Source: Deinococci bacterium
GTDB taxonomy: Bacteria > Deinococcota > Deinococci > Deinococcales > Trueperaceae
NCBI GenBank assembly: GCA_030149325.1
Contig: JASBRS010000023.1
Location: 1 to 64,000, forward strand
Direction: 5' to 3'
Length of the DNA: 64,000 nucleotides
Shown: piece by piece, positions 9,295 through 17,869 of the stretch
How the letters are laid out: each line of letters opens with the position of its first letter
Position numbering within the stretch: the stretch's first letter is position 1
The notes under the pieces: generated by a model
Databases searched by the model: none
The model's input: the letters and a program-made list of their open reading frames with translations, nothing else
What the model was told of the DNA's origin: nothing
Position numbers and translations under genes: made by a program

Positions 9295-10193
9295 GCCACC
9301 TCCTCGCCGCGGAGTCGGGCCCGGAACTCGGGCGCCGCCGCCAGCGCCGCGCGCATGGCGGTCTCGCCGGCGGCGATCGACTGCGGCGACTTGTGGAAGT
9401 CCCACCACGCGGCGGGCGGCGCCTCGCGTACCAGCAGCCCCCCGCGGGGGACCCGCAGGCCCCGGCTGTACGAGCGCAGCGAGATCGCCAGCCCCCGGAC
9501 CATCTGGCCGAAGGGGCCGCTCGCGCGGGTGCGACCGGCCGCGCGCTGGAATCGCCGGCCCGTGGGCGACGCGTTGAAGCGTCGGATCCAGCGGATGATC
9601 CGGGCGTTCTCGACGTCGACGCCGGCGTGGAGCCCGATGGTCAGGTCCGGTCCGAGCGTCCGCAGGGCCTCGAACGGAACGGTCTGGACGAAGCCGCCGT
9701 CGATCAGCACCTGGCCGTCGATGTGCACCGGAGCGAACACGCCGGGGAGGGCGCAGCTCGCCTGCACCGCGCGGGCGATGCTGCCCTCCCGGATCACGTG
9801 CAGGCGCCCCGTCGCGAGGTCGGTGCAGGCCACCGCGAAGGGGATCTGCACGTCGTCGAACCCGGCCCCGAAGAAGAACTTGCGATCGAGCCAGCGTGCC
9901 AGCCGCCGACCGTGGATGATGCTGCCGCGATGGAGGCCGAAGTCGAGCCCCTGCAGCCAGATCTCGCCGGTGTTCTGCTCCCGCACCAGCCGCTCCAACT
10001 CCAGCGCGGGCATCCCCAGCGCGTAGAGCGCGGCGATGATGGCCCCGTAGCTGGTGCCCGCCAACGCGCCGGGCGCGGCGCCCTCGGCCTCGAGCACCTT
10101 GAGGGCTCCGATGTGGGCCAGGCCGCGTGCCGTGCCCCCACCGAAGGCCACCCCCAGGAGCGGCCTGCCTCCGTGCGAAGCGGCCCCGTTCAT
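9282..10193 (-). CDS. Patatin-like phospholipase (RssA/YlbK type)
   Basis: Patatin-family serine esterase, 303 aa, predicted to hydrolyse acyl ester bonds of membrane lipids. The oxyanion loop GGGTARG (18-24), the nucleophile elbow GTSYG (46-50, Ser48) and the catalytic Asp165 in DGG are all present. There is no signal peptide, so it is cytosolic or peripheral. The ATG at 10193 is 6 nt after a TAGCAT box, so it is probably leaderless. The C-terminus overlaps the DUF815 ATPase gene, forming a two-gene operon divergent from dnaX. Confidence 0.92.
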   Translation of the reverse strand: MNGAASHGGRPLLGVAFGGGTARGLAHIGALKVLEAEGAAPGALAGTSYGAIIAALYALGMPALELERLVREQNTGEIWLQGLDFGLHRGSIIHGRRLARWLDRKFFFGAGFDDVQIPFAVACTDLATGRLHVIREGSIARAVQASCALPGVFAPVHIDGQVLIDGGFVQTVPFEALRTLGPDLTIGLHAGVDVENARIIRWIRRFNASPTGRRFQRAAGRTRASGPFGQMVRGLAISLRSYSRGLRVPRGGLLVREAPPAAWWDFHKSPQSIAAGETAMRAALAAAPEFRARLRGEEVACGR

Positions 10194-10199
10194 GGGCCC

Positions 10200-10205
10200 A
10201 TGCTA
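10200..10205 (-). promoter_or_regulatory. -10 box of the patatin operon (leaderless type)
   Basis: TAGCAT on the minus strand lies 6 nt before the ATG at 10193. Confidence 0.5.
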
Positions 10206-10287
10206 CACCGGCCCTCCCCCGTCGCCGTCGGCCGGGACGCGCCAGCGACGCGCATCGACGGCCTCCGGCGGCGGCGGGCAGCGGTGG

Positions 10288-10293
10288 TACAGT
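10288..10293 (+). promoter_or_regulatory. -10 box of dnaX (leaderless type)
   Basis: TACAGT lies 8 nt before the dnaX ATG, with no Shine-Dalgarno sequence between. Confidence 0.55.
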
Positions 10294-10301
10294 GACCCCT
10301 G

Positions 10302-11984
10302 ATGTCGGCGCTCTACCAACGGGCACGCCCCGTCCGGTTCGACGAGGTGGTGGGCCAGGACCACGTCATCGAGGTCCTCGGCTCGGCCGTCCGTCGGGGC
10401 CGCATCGGGCACGCCTACCTGTTCTCGGGCCCCCGCGGCGTCGGCAAGACCACGACCGCCCGCCTGCTGGCGATGGCGGCCAACTGCGAGAACGAGGACG
10501 CGTCGCTGCGGCCGTGCGGGACCTGCGAATCGTGCCGCCTGGTGCAGGCGGGCGCGCACCCCGACGTGACCGAGCTCGATGCCGCCTCGAACAACTCCGT
10601 CGACGACGTCCGTGAGCTGCGCGAACGGGTGGGGCTGGCAGGCCTCCGCGGGGGCACCCGGGTGTGGATCCTCGACGAGGCGCACATGCTGAGCCGCGCG
10701 GCCGCCAACGCCCTTCTCAAGACCCTCGAGGAGCCGCCCCCCGGGCTGCTCTTCATCCTCGCCACCACCGAGCCCGAGAAGCTGCCACCGACGGTGCTGT
10801 CGCGCTGTCAGCACTTCCGCTTCCGGCGGCTGGCGGAGGACGAGATCGTCGGGAAACTGACCGGTCTATGCGCGTCGGCGCAGGTCGACGCCGAGCCCGA
10901 GGCGCTGCGGCTGGTGGCGCGCGTCGCCGACGGCGGCATGCGCGACGCCGAATCGATGCTGGAGCGCCTGCTGCTGATCGAGGGCGGCATCACGGCGGCA
11001 GCGGCCGAGGAGGCGCTGGGGCTCCCACCCCACGAGCGGCTCGAGACGATGGCGGAAGCGCTCGCCGCCGCCGACCTGGCGACGCTGCTGGCGGAGGCCG
11101 ACGGCCTCTACCGAGCGGGCTTCTCGCCGCGCACCCTGGCCGAGCAGCTCGGCCGCACCCTGCGCGATGCCCTGGTGGGCTCGGTCCGCGGCGACGGCTT
11201 CCGGCTCGACCTCCCCGACGACGCCCTCATGCGGAGCCTCCACCTGCTCGACGACGACATGGAGCGCTTCGTGCGCCACAACGATCTCTACGCCCTCGAG
11301 GTGGCGCTGATCAAGATCCTCAACGCCGCCCGTGACGACCTCCCCGTGGTCGTCACGGCCGACGCCCCGCTGCCGTCCGCGGCGGGGACGGCCCGGGGCG
11401 CGCCGCCCGAGCGACCGGCCCCGGCCGGTCCCCGCACCGGGGCCCCGACCGCCGACGCGACCGACGACGCGACCGACGTCACGGCGGAGGCGGAACGCGA
11501 GGCGGCCCCCCGGGCCGGGTCCGCTCCGGCCGCGGGGACCGCTCCGCAGGCCCGTCGGCACGGCGCCGAGGAGGAGGCTCCCGCCCCCTTCGACCCCCAT
11601 GGCCGCGCTCGGCCCAAGCGCGAGAGCGCGCGTCGGCAACCCGACGCGGACACGTCCGCGGCCGAGGAGGCTGCAGACGCCGGCGCACCGGCCGCGCACG
11701 AGGAGCCGGGTGCGGCGAAGGAGCCGGCCGCCGAGCGCCCGATCTCCTGGCGCGCCGTCAAGGCGGCCGCCGGCGCACAGCTCAAGGCCTTCCTCATGCC
11801 GGCCCAGGAGAGCGTGGAGGGCTCGGTCGTCCGGCTCCGCTACGACGCCGTGCATCGCTTCCACCACGGGCAACTGCTGCAGCGCAGCGAAGAGCTGGCC
11901 GCGCTGGTCACGAAGGTGGCCGGGCCGGGCGCCACCGTGCTGATCGAAGGACCCGAAGGCGGTACCCCGAAAAAAATAGTCTGA
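10302..11984 (+). CDS. dnaX: DNA polymerase III gamma/tau subunit, 0-frame product
   Basis: Clamp-loader ATPase of the replicase. Residues 1-230 carry the AAA+ module: GPRGVGKTT at 43-51, zinc cysteines at 62, 72, 75 and 78, DEAHML at 125-130, and an Arg-finger region TVLSRCQ. A clamp-loader collar follows to about 340, then a Pro/Ala-rich linker, then a tau-like domain (about 480-550, beginning ISWRAVKAAAG). The 0 frame stops at TGA 11982-11984 just after AAA AAA ATA GTC. The -1 frame from the A7 run (11970-11976) is open to 12751 and is listed separately, giving an 816-aa long form. The ATG at 10302 is probably leaderless. ybaB and recR follow, as in many bacteria. Confidence 0.95.
   Translation: MSALYQRARPVRFDEVVGQDHVIEVLGSAVRRGRIGHAYLFSGPRGVGKTTTARLLAMAANCENEDASLRPCGTCESCRLVQAGAHPDVTELDAASNNSVDDVRELRERVGLAGLRGGTRVWILDEAHMLSRAAANALLKTLEEPPPGLLFILATTEPEKLPPTVLSRCQHFRFRRLAEDEIVGKLTGLCASAQVDAEPEALRLVARVADGGMRDAESMLERLLLIEGGITAAAAEEALGLPPHERLETMAEALAAADLATLLAEADGLYRAGFSPRTLAEQLGRTLRDALVGSVRGDGFRLDLPDDALMRSLHLLDDDMERFVRHNDLYALEVALIKILNAARDDLPVVVTADAPLPSAAGTARGAPPERPAPAGPRTGAPTADATDDATDVTAEAEREAAPRAGSAPAAGTAPQARRHGAEEEAPAPFDPHGRARPKRESARRQPDADTSAAEEAADAGAPAAHEEPGAAKEPAAERPISWRAVKAAAGAQLKAFLMPAQESVEGSVVRLRYDAVHRFHHGQLLQRSEELAALVTKVAGPGATVLIEGPEGGTPKKIV
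11970..11976 (+). promoter_or_regulatory. Slippery A7 run in dnaX, candidate recoding site
   Basis: Seven A's in a region of very high GC, read as AAA AAA A in the dnaX frame, with the stop two codons later. A purine-rich GAAGG (11955-11959) lies about 10 nt upstream, where a stimulatory Shine-Dalgarno-like element would sit. A -1 ribosomal slip or an 8-A transcript would enter the long open frame. Confidence 0.7.
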
Positions 11985-12751
11985 CGGGGCCCCGCGTTGC
12001 GGGCGCCCCGGCATCCTCCCCGCCGACGTCGTCGGGACCGGCCGCAGCGCAGCACGCGCCCGAGGCCGGCGAGACCGCACCGAGCGCGACCGCCCGGAGC
12101 GAAGCCGCCCCGAGCGAAGTCACTCCGAGCAACGACGTCCCGAGCAACGACGTCCCGAGCAACGACCTCCCGAGCAACGACCTCCCGAGCGCGGACGCGA
12201 GCGCACCGCCGAGCGGACCCGCGGCCGACCCGGACCGCGCCGGCGACGGCGGTGGCAACGGCGGTGGCGACGGCGGTGGCAACGGCGGTGGCAACGACAG
12301 TGGCGAGGGCGGCGGAGACGACGCCGACACCTTCCCCGACGCCATCCCGGACGACGCCGTGCTCGGCCGCGAGGAGCTGCCCGCCGACCTCTTCGATCGG
12401 CCCCCCATCCGCGTCGCCGACCGGCCCCGGTCGGACGCGTCCATGCGGCAGGGACCCCGGCGCCCAGCGCCGGCCCCGGGGCGGGCGGACGGCTTGCCCA
12501 CCCCCGACGGAGGCGACCTGGGCAAGGCGCTGCTCGGAGCCGACGCCGACGACGCAACGCGTACCGCCGTCCAGGACACCGTGCAGGCCATCCTCGAGCT
12601 CTTCCCCGGGGAGGTCGTGGCGGTGACCCCACGCGGCGAGCCCGACGACGACGAGTCCACCGGGACGGGAGCGGGCGGCACCGAGCCGCCGACGGCCGGT
12701 CCCGACGACGGCGCGCCCGGGGTGGACGACGACGAGGCACCCCTGGGGTGA
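11975..12751 (+). CDS. dnaX: dnaX -1-frame extension (long tau form)
   Basis: If reading slips -1 in the A7 run, translation continues 258 codons from 11975 without a stop, giving an 816-aa DnaX. The extension is Pro/Ser/Asp-rich, with four PSND[V/L] repeats and Gly-rich GGGN/GGGD repeats, whose unit lengths are multiples of three. Near its end it has TRTAVQDTVQAILELFPGEV (residues 210-229 of the extension), which resembles the usual extreme C-terminus of bacterial tau (helix followed by LF-G-x-V-V). Third codon positions are almost all G or C, as in neighbouring genes. This supports real coding. The alternatives are a true frameshift mutation or a base-call error in the homopolymer. Confidence 0.7.
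   Translation, partial: NSLTGPRVAGAPASSPPTSSGPAAAQHAPEAGETAPSATARSEAAPSEVTPSNDVPSNDVPSNDLPSNDLPSADASAPPSGPAADPDRAGDGGGNGGGDGGGNGGGNDSGEGGGDDADTFPDAIPDDAVLGREELPADLFDRPPIRVADRPRSDASMRQGPRRPAPAPGRADGLPTPDGGDLGKALLGADADDATRTAVQDTVQAILELFPGEVVAVTPRGEPDDDESTGTGAGGTEPPTAGPDDGAPGVDDDEAPLG
11985..12010 (+). promoter_or_regulatory. Hairpin downstream of the dnaX slippery site
   Basis: CGGGGC+CCCGC (11985-11995), loop GTT, then GCGGG (11999-12003), one bulged C, and GCCCCG (12005-12010) make an 11-bp GC stem starting 8 nt after the A7 run. The spacing fits a frameshift-stimulating stem-loop. Confidence 0.7.
12125..12184 (+). repeat. Four tandem 15-bp repeats in the dnaX extension
   Basis: CCGAGCAACGACGTC occurs twice and CCGAGCAACGACCTC twice, back to back, coding (PSND[V/L])4 in the -1 dnaX frame. 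A further Gly-rich 12-bp-type repeat follows at about 12244-12297. Confidence 0.9.
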
Positions 12752-12804
12752 GCGCGGAACGCTGCGCCGACCGGCGCATGACGCCCCGGGCGCGCGCAGC
12801 AGGC

Positions 12805-12810
12805 TAGACT
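12805..12810 (+). promoter_or_regulatory. -10 box upstream of ybaB
   Basis: TAGACT, followed by a GGGAG Shine-Dalgarno sequence and the ATG at 12826. This would allow ybaB-recR transcription independent of dnaX with a leader of about 10 nt. Confidence 0.4.
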
Positions 12811-12825
12811 CGGCTGGGAGAACGC

Positions 12826-13146
12826 ATGAACATCCAGAAACTGATGAAGGAAGCGCAGAAGGCGCAGCGGCAGATGGCCGAGGCGCAGGAGCGGATCGCG
12901 GCCATGTCGGTCGAGGGCAGCGCCGGTGGAGGGATGGTCACCGCCAGCGCTACCGGCGAGGGCACCGTCACGCGCGTTCGCATCGATCCCAAGGCGGTCG
13001 ATCCCGACGACCTGGAGATGCTCGAGGACCTGGTGACGGCCGCCGTCAACGACGCCCAACGCAAGGCCAAGGAGCTGCAGGAGAAGGAGCTCGGTGGCGC
13101 CATGGGCGGGCTGTCGGGGCTGGGCGGCATGGGCGGCCTGTTCTGA
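12826..13146 (+). CDS. ybaB: YbaB/EbfC nucleoid-associated protein
   Basis: Small DNA-binding nucleoid-associated protein, 106 aa. The N-terminal half is the typical amphipathic helix (LMKEAQKAQRQMAEAQ), followed by the conserved GGGMVTASATGEGTVTRVRID sheet region and a helical dimerisation part. The tail is Gly/Leu/Met-rich (GGLSGLGGMGGLF). It lies between dnaX and recR, the order seen in many phyla. GGGAG precedes the ATG. Confidence 0.95.
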   Translation: MNIQKLMKEAQKAQRQMAEAQERIAAMSVEGSAGGGMVTASATGEGTVTRVRIDPKAVDPDDLEMLEDLVTAAVNDAQRKAKELQEKELGGAMGGLSGLGGMGGLF

Positions 13147-13156
13147 GCGCCGCTGC

Positions 13157-13759
13157 ATGAGGTACCCCTCCGCCCTCGTCGCACTCATCCGTGAGCTCGG
13201 CCGGCTCCCCGGCATCGGACCGAAGAGCGCGCAACGCCTGGCGTTCTACCTCTTCAACCAACCGGAGGACGACGTTCGCCGTCTGGCGGACGCCATCCGC
13301 GACGCCAAGGCCTCGCTCGATCGCTGCCCGGTGTGCTTCAACGTGATGACGCGCGGGGAGTCCGCCTGCGCGGTGTGCACCGACGCCCAACGCGAGCGGG
13401 GCGTGCTGTGCGTGGTGGAGCAGCCGGCCGACGTGCTGGCCATCGAGCGTAGCGGCGAGTACCAGGGGCTCTACCACGTGCTGCACGGCGCGCTGAGCCC
13501 GATGAACGGCATCGGCCCCGATCAGCTCACCATCCCGGCGCTGCTGGAACGCCTCGCCACGGAGGGCACACAGGAGGTGATCCTCGCGACCTCGACGACC
13601 GTCGAGGGGGAGGCCACCGCCATGTACCTCGCCCGCCAGCTCGGTGAGGGCGAGATCGCCGTGTCGCGCATCGCCTACGGCCTGCCCATGGGGGGCGACC
13701 TCGAGTACGCCGACGAGGTGACCCTCGGTCGCGCCATCAGCCACCGCAGGCCGCTCTGA
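13157..13759 (+). CDS. recR: Recombination protein RecR
   Basis: RecR, 200 aa, works with RecO and RecF in loading RecA at gaps. It has an N-terminal helix-hairpin-helix (LGRLPGIGPKSAQRLAF), a four-Cys zinc finger (CPVC...CAVC, about 56-76), a Toprim domain beginning VVEQPADVLAIE, and the Walker-B-like C-terminal part ending ISHRRPL. The ATG at 13157 is 11 nt past the ybaB stop. recO lies 3.4 kb downstream on the same strand. Confidence 0.96.
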   Translation: MRYPSALVALIRELGRLPGIGPKSAQRLAFYLFNQPEDDVRRLADAIRDAKASLDRCPVCFNVMTRGESACAVCTDAQRERGVLCVVEQPADVLAIERSGEYQGLYHVLHGALSPMNGIGPDQLTIPALLERLATEGTQEVILATSTTVEGEATAMYLARQLGEGEIAVSRIAYGLPMGGDLEYADEVTLGRAISHRRPL

Positions 13760-13799
13760 CAGGCCCCGGGGCGCATCGAGAACCGCGTCCGACGCCGCA

Positions 13800-13827
13800 T
13801 TGACAGCTCGGAGACGGTCCGTATAAT
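13800..13827 (+). promoter_or_regulatory. Consensus sigma-70 promoter of topA
   Basis: TTGACA (13800-13805), a 16-bp spacer and TATAAT (13822-13827). Both hexamers are perfect, so this is the strongest promoter in the window. Initiation near 13834 would give a short leader with an AAGGTGGG Shine-Dalgarno-like sequence before GTG 13855. Confidence 0.85.
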
Positions 13828-13854
13828 GGCGGCGCATTCGAAGGTGGGACGAAC

Positions 13855-16788
13855 GTGACTGCTACCAGAGCCAATCGACGCCTCGTCATCGTGGAATCGC
13901 CGACCAAGGCGCGGACCATCCGGCGCTTCCTGCCGCCGGAGTACCGCGTCGAGGCCTCGATGGGCCACGTCCGCGACCTCCCGGCCTCCGCCGCCGAGAT
14001 CCCCAAGGAGCTCAAGAGCGAGGCCTGGGCGCGCCTCGGCGTCGACGTCGACAAGGGCTTCAAGCCCCTGTACGTCATCGCGCCGCGCAAGAAGAGCGTG
14101 GTCAGCAACCTGCGCTCCGCGCTCGCCGACGCCGACGAGCTCTACATCGCGACGGACGAGGATCGCGAGGGGGAGTCGATCGGCTGGCACCTGCTGGAGG
14201 TGCTCCAGCCACGCGTGCCGGTCAAGCGCATGGTCTTCCACGAGATCACCGAGGGCGCCATCCGTGACGCCCTCGACGCCACTCGGGACATCGACCTGCA
14301 CCTGGTCGACGCCCAGGAGACGCGGCGCGTGCTCGACCGGCTGGTCGGCTACAAGATCAGCCCGCTGCTGTGGAAGAAGATCGCCCCGAAGCTGTCGGCA
14401 GGTCGCGTCCAGAGCGTAGCCGTACGGCTCCTGGTGATGCGCGAACGCGACCGCATGCGCTTCCTGCCGGCGTCGTACTGGGACCTGCAGGCGCGGCTGG
14501 CCAAGCAGTCCGACGCCTTCGACGCGGTGTTGACGCACCTCGACGGGATCCGCCTGGCCGGAGGCCGCGACTTCGACCCCGAGACGGGGCGGCTGCGCGA
14601 GGGGCTCGAGCCCGGCCGCGACGTCCTGCTGCTGGCCCGCGACCGCGCCGACGCCCTGGCGGACGCCGCGCGTCGGGCGAGCTGGCGGGTGGCGAGCGTC
14701 GAGGAGCGCGAGGCCACACGCACGCCGGCGGCGCCGTTCACCACCTCGACGTTGCAGCAGGAGGCCAGCCGCAAGCTCGGCCTGGCCGCCAAGGAGACCA
14801 TGCGCGTCGCGCAGGAGCTCTACGAGAACGGCCTCATCACCTACATGCGGACCGACTCCACCCACCTGTCGCAGGAGGCCGTCGACGCCAGTCGCCAGGC
14901 CATCCGCAGTCGCTACGGCGAGGACTACCTCAGCCCGGAGCCGCGCCAGTACCGCGGGACGGCGCGCAACGCCCAGGAAGCGCACGAGGCCATCCGCCCC
15001 GCCGGCACCGCCATGCGCACCGCCGACGAGCACGGCCTGCGCGGCGTCCAGGCCTCGCTCTACGACCTGGTCTGGAAGCGCACCGTGGCCACGCAGATGG
15101 CGGAGGCGCGCCTGAAGTTCGTGACCGCCCGCATCGCCGCAGGCACCGACATGGGCGAGGCGACGTTCCGCGCCAGCGGCCGCACCGTCCTCTTCCCCGG
15201 CTTCTTCCGCGCCTACGTCGAGGGGTCCGACGACCCCGAGGCGGCGCTCGACGACCGCGAGCAACCGCTGCCCGAGCTCGAGCGCGGCGACGTTCTCACG
15301 GCCCGTGCGGTGACGGCCGAAGGGCACGAGACGAAGCCGCCGGCGCGCTACACCGAGGCCTCGCTGGTGAAGCTGCTGGAGAGCGAGGGCATCGGGCGCC
15401 CCAGCACCTACGCCAGCATCATCGACACCATCACGCGCCGCGGCTACGCCCGCAAGAACGGCTCGCAGCTGGTCCCCACCTTCATGGCGTTCGCGACCAA
15501 CAACCTGCTCGAGCACCAGTTCGCGCAACTGGTCGACACCGAGTTCACGGCCAACATGGAGGCCGCGCTCGACGACATCGCCGCCGGCGAGCTGGCCGCG
15601 ACCCCCTACCTGCAGCGCTTCTTCCTGGGCGAAGGGGGCATCGAGGACCGGGTCAGCGAAGGGCTCGAGGCGATCGACGCGCGCGAGATCTCGACGGTGG
15701 TCAACCCGCGCTGGGACCCGTACGTGGTGCGGGTCGGGCGCTACGGCCCCTACGTCGAGGGGCCGGTCGAGGGCGGCGAGCTGAAGACGGCGTCACTGCC
15801 GGACGACCTCGCCCCCGGCGACGTCACCCGCGAGATGCTCGAGACGCAGCTGCGCGAGGGCAACCTGGGCGACACCGTGGTGGGCGAGGATCCCGCCACC
15901 GGTCTGCCGATGCTGCTCAAGCGCGGGCCCTACGGCCCCTACCTGCAGCTCGGCGAGGCCAACGGCGACAAGAAGAAGCGCCCCAAGCGCGTGTCGCTCC
16001 CGCCCGGCGTGGGTGCGCACGAGGTCCAGGCCGAGCTGGCGGTGCGTCTGCTGGCGATGCCCTCGTCGCTCGGCGACCATCCCGAGACGGGCAAGCCGGT
16101 CGAGGTCGGGATCGGACGTTTCGGGCCGTACGTCCGCCACGACGGCGTCTACGCCTCGGTCCCCAAGGACGTCTTCGTGCTCGACGTGACCCTCGAGCAG
16201 GCGGTCGAGCTGCTGGCCAAGAAGCTGGCGCGCAACCGGCCGCTCAGGTCGCTCGGCGAACACCCCGAGCTCGGGGTGGCGGTGGAGGTCCGCGACGGCC
16301 GCTACGGCCCGTACGTGAAGGCTGGCAAGCTCAACGCCTCGTTGCCCGCCGACGTCACCCCCGAGGCGGTGACGCTCGAGCAGGCCGTCGAGCTGCTGGC
16401 AGCGCGGGCGGCCAAGACCGGGAAGTCGGCCAAGGGCGGGGCCAAGAAGTCGACCCAGAGGACGGCTGGCAAGGCATCGGCCAAGAAGGCCACGAAGAGG
16501 GCGACGAAGAAGTCGACCCGCAAGGCTACGGCCACGAAGGCCAGGCCGAAGGCCCAGCCGGCCGACCTGGCGCCCTTCCTCGAGGAGCTCGAGCCGCAGG
16601 TGGCCGAGGTGGTCCGGCGCGTCGAGGGCATGAACGGCCATACGCCGCAGCCGCCGGAGGAGGTCGGGCGCGGGCTGGCGTTGAGCGCCGAGGAGGTCAC
16701 TCGTCTTCACAAGCGCGGCATGTTCAAGCTGCGCATGGCCTACGGCAAGCACCGCAGTCAAGAGCAGCGCCAGGCCGAATCGAGCTGA
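13855..16788 (+). CDS. topA: DNA topoisomerase I with extended C-terminus
   Basis: Type IA topoisomerase that relaxes negative supercoils, 977 aa. The Toprim domain starts [10 protein letters not shown] and has DEDREGE near 102-108. The active-site Tyr is about residue 330 in ITYMRTDST. Instead of zinc fingers, the C-terminus has at least three TopoI C-terminal repeats ([37 protein letters not shown]). Residues about 853-903 form a Lys/Ala/Thr-rich histone-H1-like tail, and the last about 70 residues form an additional helical domain. The GTG start at 13855 follows a consensus promoter. Confidence 0.96.
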   Translation: MTATRANRRLVIVESPTKARTIRRFLPPEYRVEASMGHVRDLPASAAEIPKELKSEAWARLGVDVDKGFKPLYVIAPRKKSVVSNLRSALADADELYIATDEDREGESIGWHLLEVLQPRVPVKRMVFHEITEGAIRDALDATRDIDLHLVDAQETRRVLDRLVGYKISPLLWKKIAPKLSAGRVQSVAVRLLVMRERDRMRFLPASYWDLQARLAKQSDAFDAVLTHLDGIRLAGGRDFDPETGRLREGLEPGRDVLLLARDRADALADAARRASWRVASVEEREATRTPAAPFTTSTLQQEASRKLGLAAKETMRVAQELYENGLITYMRTDSTHLSQEAVDASRQAIRSRYGEDYLSPEPRQYRGTARNAQEAHEAIRPAGTAMRTADEHGLRGVQASLYDLVWKRTVATQMAEARLKFVTARIAAGTDMGEATFRASGRTVLFPGFFRAYVEGSDDPEAALDDREQPLPELERGDVLTARAVTAEGHETKPPARYTEASLVKLLESEGIGRPSTYASIIDTITRRGYARKNGSQLVPTFMAFATNNLLEHQFAQLVDTEFTANMEAALDDIAAGELAATPYLQRFFLGEGGIEDRVSEGLEAIDAREISTVVNPRWDPYVVRVGRYGPYVEGPVEGGELKTASLPDDLAPGDVTREMLETQLREGNLGDTVVGEDPATGLPMLLKRGPYGPYLQLGEANGDKKKRPKRVSLPPGVGAHEVQAELAVRLLAMPSSLGDHPETGKPVEVGIGRFGPYVRHDGVYASVPKDVFVLDVTLEQAVELLAKKLARNRPLRSLGEHPELGVAVEVRDGRYGPYVKAGKLNASLPADVTPEAVTLEQAVELLAARAAKTGKSAKGGAKKSTQRTAGKASAKKATKRATKKSTRKATATKARPKAQPADLAPFLEELEPQVAEVVRRVEGMNGHTPQPPEEVGRGLALSAEEVTRLHKRGMFKLRMAYGKHRSQEQRQAESS

Positions 16789-16795
16789 GGGCGGC

Positions 16796-17098
16796 GTGTC
16801 CACCGTGGCGGAGCCGCTCAGTCTGCTGGGGCTGGCGCGTGCGGCCGGCGAAGACGCCGTCGGCGTACCGGGCACGGACCTGGAAGTGCGCAGCCTGCGG
16901 CGTCCGCGGCGGGCGACGACGGCCGAGCCGGCCTGGCTGCTGGTGCTCGACGGCCGCCTGATCGTCGATCTCCCCCACGGCGACTTCCGCATCCTGGAAC
17001 GCGGCGATACCCTCCACCTCCCGGCCGGGCTGGAGGTCGCGCTGCAGAGCGTGGACGACGACGCCGTGGTGCTGTGGCGAGGCGCGCTCGCCACCTAG
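16796..17098 (+). CDS. Small cupin-like protein
   Basis: A 100-aa protein that folds by pattern as a single cupin barrel. LLVLDGRLIVDLPHGDFRIL followed by GDTLHLPAGLEVALQS matches the two cupin motifs, but the usual metal-binding His cluster is weak, with only two His. Function unknown. The GTG start lies 7 nt after the topA stop, so it is probably cotranscribed with topA. Confidence 0.7.
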   Translation: MSTVAEPLSLLGLARAAGEDAVGVPGTDLEVRSLRRPRRATTAEPAWLLVLDGRLIVDLPHGDFRILERGDTLHLPAGLEVALQSVDDDAVVLWRGALAT

Positions 17099-17116
17099 GC
17101 CGAAGTCTGGGTTCGC

Positions 17117-17122
17117 TACACT
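17117..17122 (+). promoter_or_regulatory. -10 box of recO (leaderless type)
   Basis: TACACT lies 6 nt before the recO GTG. Confidence 0.55.
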
Positions 17123-17128
17123 GGTGCC

Positions 17129-17863
17129 GTGCGGCACACGTCCGTGACCGAGGGCATCGTCATCCGGCGCACGACGCTGCCGAGCGGCGACGTGGTGGCG
17201 ACCCTGCTCAGCGAGCACGGCAAGTGGCGGGCGGTGGCCCGCAAGGGTCGCCTGCCCGGCGGCAACCTCGGGCGGCTGAGCCTGTTCCACGACGTGACCG
17301 TGCAGTACTACCGCAAGCACGACGACGACCTGGCGCTGCTCACGCAGGTCAAGCTCAACGGCGCGCTGCCCAACCTCACGGCCCCGGAGATCTACCCCTA
17401 CGCCCACCTGCTGGCCGAGTTGACCGACGCCCTCACCGTCGACGTCCACCTCGGCGAGAAGGTCTACGCCTACCTGGCGAGCGGCCTGCGCGGCCTCAAC
17501 CGCCACCCCGATCCCGACCTCGTGGCCCTGGCCTACGCCTGGAAGCTCCTGGGCCTGGCGGGGCTCGCCCCCCGTACCGACGCCTGCACGCATTGCGGCG
17601 CCCGCGAGCCCCTGGTGGCGCTCGACGTGGCGGCGGGCGGCCTGACCTGCCGCGACTGCGGTCGCGGACTCCCCGTGGGACAGGACGGCGCCGCGGAGTT
17701 GCGGCGCCTGGTGGACGGAGAGCTGCGCACGGCGCTCGCCCGGCCGCCGCTCGACCGCGAGCTGCACTGGCGGTTGCTCACCCACTACGTCGGCTACCAC
17801 GTTCGGGAGTTGCGCAGCCTGGCCGGACGCGGGCGGCCCGCCGCCCCTGCGGCGGGAGGCTAG
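17129..17863 (+). CDS. recO: DNA repair protein RecO
   Basis: RecO, 244 aa, anneals single strands and helps RecR load RecA. It has an N-terminal OB fold (TEGIVIRRTTLPSGDVVATLLSEHGK region), a helical middle, and a CxxC...CxxC zinc motif (CTHCG at about 153, CRDCG at about 175). Deinococcota depend on RecFOR because they lack RecBCD. The GTG start at 17129 is leaderless. plsY follows 6 nt after the stop. Confidence 0.93.
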   Translation: MRHTSVTEGIVIRRTTLPSGDVVATLLSEHGKWRAVARKGRLPGGNLGRLSLFHDVTVQYYRKHDDDLALLTQVKLNGALPNLTAPEIYPYAHLLAELTDALTVDVHLGEKVYAYLASGLRGLNRHPDPDLVALAYAWKLLGLAGLAPRTDACTHCGAREPLVALDVAAGGLTCRDCGRGLPVGQDGAAELRRLVDGELRTALARPPLDRELHWRLLTHYVGYHVRELRSLAGRGRPAAPAAGG

Positions 17864-17869
17864 CCCGCG

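Noticed and set aside
8050-10326. One 758-codon minus-strand gene
   Set aside because: The frame of the DUF815 ATPase happens to stay open upstream through the patatin gene; the ATPase has its own Shine-Dalgarno sequence and ATG at 9294.
12247-12297. GGCGGTGGC repeats as a non-coding satellite
   Set aside because: Unit length is a multiple of three and the -1 dnaX frame reads through as Gly/Asn/Asp, so it is best read as coding.
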